From an uncultured Myroides sp. (GTDB taxonomy: Bacteria; Bacteroidota; Bacteroidia; Flavobacteriales; Flavobacteriaceae), in contig CAJYTF010000054.1 of NCBI GenBank assembly GCA_913777665.1, positions 1-33,012 on the forward strand: 33,012 bases of DNA, given 5' to 3'. Shown here one piece after another: positions 32,091-33,012 of the stretch. The position numbers were made by a program, and so were the translations under genes. The notes beneath the pieces are model-generated. The model made no database searches and was not told the origin of the DNA. It saw nothing but the letters and a program-made list of their open reading frames with translations. Position 1 is the first letter of the stretch, and every line of letters starts with the position of its first letter.

Positions 32091-32161
32091 CACGGGTGGA
32101 GGGATTCGAACCCCCATCAACGGTTTTGGAGACCGCTATTCTACCCTTGAACTACACCCGT
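32091..32161 (-). tRNA. tRNA-Trp (CCA)
   Basis: A 71-nt cloverleaf on the minus strand: acceptor ACGGGTG with CACCCGT, D arm GTTC/GAAT, anticodon stem GCGGT/ACCGT with loop CTCCAAA (anticodon CCA), T arm GGGGG-TTCGAAT-CCCTC, discriminator G. The 3' CCA is not encoded. Confidence 0.96.
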
Positions 32162-32285
32162 AGGATATTTCGGTTGCAAATATAACGGCAAAATGCCCAT
32201 AAAACCTAATAAATTATCCAAAGAAATTTCGCTTAAAACCTAATCCATTTAAGTTCAGTGTGTTTAATAATTATAGATTAAGTCT

Positions 32286-32445
32286 GGGCGTTCCCCTTCA
32301 ATCCGGTTTCACAACAAAATTTAAGAAAACTTACCATTCATACAAACAGACAATTTCAGTAAACAGTCGGGTTGGGCTATTCGCTCCAAGTCCTCGCTCG
32401 TCGTGCCTCCTCGCTGCGGGCTATCCGCTGCTATCCCTAACGCGG
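32286..32445. repeat. Structured intergenic repeat, copy B (GGGCGTTCCCC...CCCTAACGCGG)
   Basis: The element runs from GGGCGTTCCCC (32286-32296) to CCCTAACGCGG (32435-32445), with an inner part holding GGGCTATTCGCTCCAAGTCC and CGGGCTATCCGCTGCTATCC. The inner part resembles the flanks of the repeat at 28006. It is more GC-rich than its surroundings. A short open frame through it is not considered a gene. Confidence 0.6.
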
Positions 32446-32449
32446 TTTT

Positions 32450-32738
32450 GTTTTAGGTTGTATGTTGTAAGTTTTAGGTTTTTAGTCTTAAAGAAAATCC
32501 GTGTAAATTCTTAAATCTGTGGTTAGATGATTCAAGGTTTAATGTTTTAAGTTGTTTTGCTAAATCAATTGCCTCGAACTTTAGTTAGGGAGTTGTTATA
32601 AGTTTAAATTGGTTTTAGCCAAATCAAAAAAAAACTGTGCAAATCAGTGCAATCCGTGGTCAAATAAAAGAATATCGTCGGCTTCAGCCAAACACCCCGC
32701 ACCAAACATCCCTCATCAAACACCTCGCACTAAACACA
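32450..32738. repeat. Degenerate short-repeat tract in the tRNA-Trp/tRNA-Val gap
   Basis: The 762-bp interval between the tRNAs holds no convincing gene. After copy B there are degenerate AGGTTTTAG/AAGTTTTAG units (32450-32560). Two copies of an AATCCGTG/AATCTGTGG motif family follow (around 32497-32526 and 32632-32664), and then CACCAAACATC/CATCAAACACC/CACTAAACACA units (32694-32738). Confidence 0.5.
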
Positions 32739-32781
32739 TATTCAGCTTTTTACAAAAAAGATTAAAAACTTTGTAAAACCA

Positions 32782-32814
32782 TTTGCAAAGTTCAAAAAAA
32801 CAGTACTATATTTG
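32782..32814 (+). promoter_or_regulatory. Promoter TTTG-N21-TATATTTG (distal)
   Basis: TTTG at 32782-32785 and an exact -7 box TATATTTG at 32807-32814. It would start a transcript about 100 nt before tRNA-Val. A GCTTTC...GAAAGC hairpin and a GTTCCTAGAAAA sequence follow. Confidence 0.6.
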
Positions 32815-32870
32815 CAACCGCTTTCAGAGTAACGAAAGCCACGTTCCTAGAAAAAAAAGTAAGAAATAAA

Positions 32871-32903
32871 TTTGGATTGTATTGCAAAAGGTTTTTATCT
32901 TTG
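32871..32903 (+). promoter_or_regulatory. Promoter TTTG-N21-TATCTTTG (proximal) for tRNA-Val
   Basis: TTTG at 32871-32874 and an exact -7 box TATCTTTG at 32896-32903, with the tRNA 20 nt downstream. The spacing equals that of the distal promoter. Confidence 0.7.
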
Positions 32904-32923
32904 CAGTCCGTTCAAAAAAGAAA

Positions 32924-32998
32924 GGGCGATTAGCTCAGCTGGTTCAGAGCACCTCGTTTACACCGAGGGGGTCGGGGGTTCGAACCCCTCATCGCCCA
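32924..32998 (+). tRNA. tRNA-Val (UAC)
   Basis: A 75-nt cloverleaf: acceptor GGGCGAT with ATCGCCC, D arm GCTC/GAGC, anticodon stem CCTCG/CGAGG with loop TTTACAC (anticodon TAC), T arm GGGGG-TTCGAAC-CCCTC, discriminator A. No complete CCA is encoded. Confidence 0.96.
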
Positions 32999-33012
32999 CA
33001 GAAAAAACTTTT

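Noticed and set aside
32286..32445. Integron attC-like site (GGGCGTT...CTAACGC ends)
   Set aside because: The GTT and AAC core sites are in the wrong order and do not fit GTTRRRY/RYYYAAC; no integrase or cassette gene is nearby.
32260..32514. An 84-codon plus-strand frame between the tRNAs
   Set aside because: It runs through the structured repeat and AGGTTTTAG tract; the product is Ser/Arg/Leu-rich without any domain, and there is no promoter or ribosome-binding site.
1..33012. CRISPR array, prophage or insertion sequence
   Set aside because: No regularly spaced identical repeats, no integrase, transposase, cas or phage structural gene was found in any frame.

Overview
The window is a stretch of chromosome from an AT-rich member of the Bacteroidota, most likely family Flavobacteriaceae (Flavobacterium/Myroides-like). 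The evidence is: many -7 boxes of the Bacteroidota type TAnnTTTG, A-rich start regions with few Shine-Dalgarno sequences, many MKK-type signal peptides and SC-N/D/K lipoboxes, an outer-membrane receptor with an N-terminal carboxypeptidase-like domain, and families largely restricted to this phylum (DUF4625 and DUF4844-like lipoproteins). There is no prophage, transposase, CRISPR array or rRNA operon.

Layout. 1-3.6 kb: core genes recJ and asd, then a secreted TPR-like protein. 3.7-7.2 kb: a probable metal-acquisition locus made of a His-rich membrane/periplasmic protein, a ZnuD-like TonB-dependent receptor and a His-rich DUF4625 lipoprotein. 7.3-10.0 kb: a second DUF4625 lipoprotein and three tandem paralogous YD-repeat-like lipoproteins. 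10.1-18.8 kb: a secreted prolyl oligopeptidase, a MORN-repeat lipoprotein, a three-gene operon (S41 peptidase, unknown secreted protein, DUF6624 lipoprotein), a zinc alcohol dehydrogenase, a lipocalin-like lipoprotein and a small membrane protein. 18.8-23.3 kb, minus strand: an unknown secreted protein, a small GNAT, a DUF4844-like lipoprotein, a glutaryl-CoA-dehydrogenase-like acyl-CoA dehydrogenase, peptidase E and a DUF3784-like membrane protein. 23.4-28.0 kb: two paralogous secreted proteins with carboxypeptidase-like domains, a TatA/B-like protein translationally coupled to a PAP2 phosphatase, a convergent O-methyltransferase, a 59-aa membrane peptide gene and rlmN. 28.2-32.1 kb: an ECF sigma factor, a probable membrane anti-sigma factor, a coiled-coil/beta-barrel protein, a thioredoxin-fold protein with one active-site Cys, and a second beta-barrel protein paralogous to the first. 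32.1-33.0 kb: tRNA-Trp (minus), a repeat-filled gene desert and tRNA-Val (plus).

The most interesting points are: (1) the ECF sigma/anti-sigma operon, preceded by a non-housekeeping promoter (AACC-N16-CGTC) that suggests autoregulation, with envelope cargo of unknown function; (2) the His-rich receptor/lipoprotein locus; (3) gene junctions where a terminator hairpin overlaps the -33 region of the next gene's promoter; (4) genes whose -7 box ends only 4-7 nt before the ATG, implying leaderless mRNAs; (5) several families of structured intergenic repeats, one a two-hairpin element whose loops are exactly complementary.

All functional calls come from reading the sequence and from recall of protein families; no database search was run. 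Promoter and terminator calls are pattern-based.
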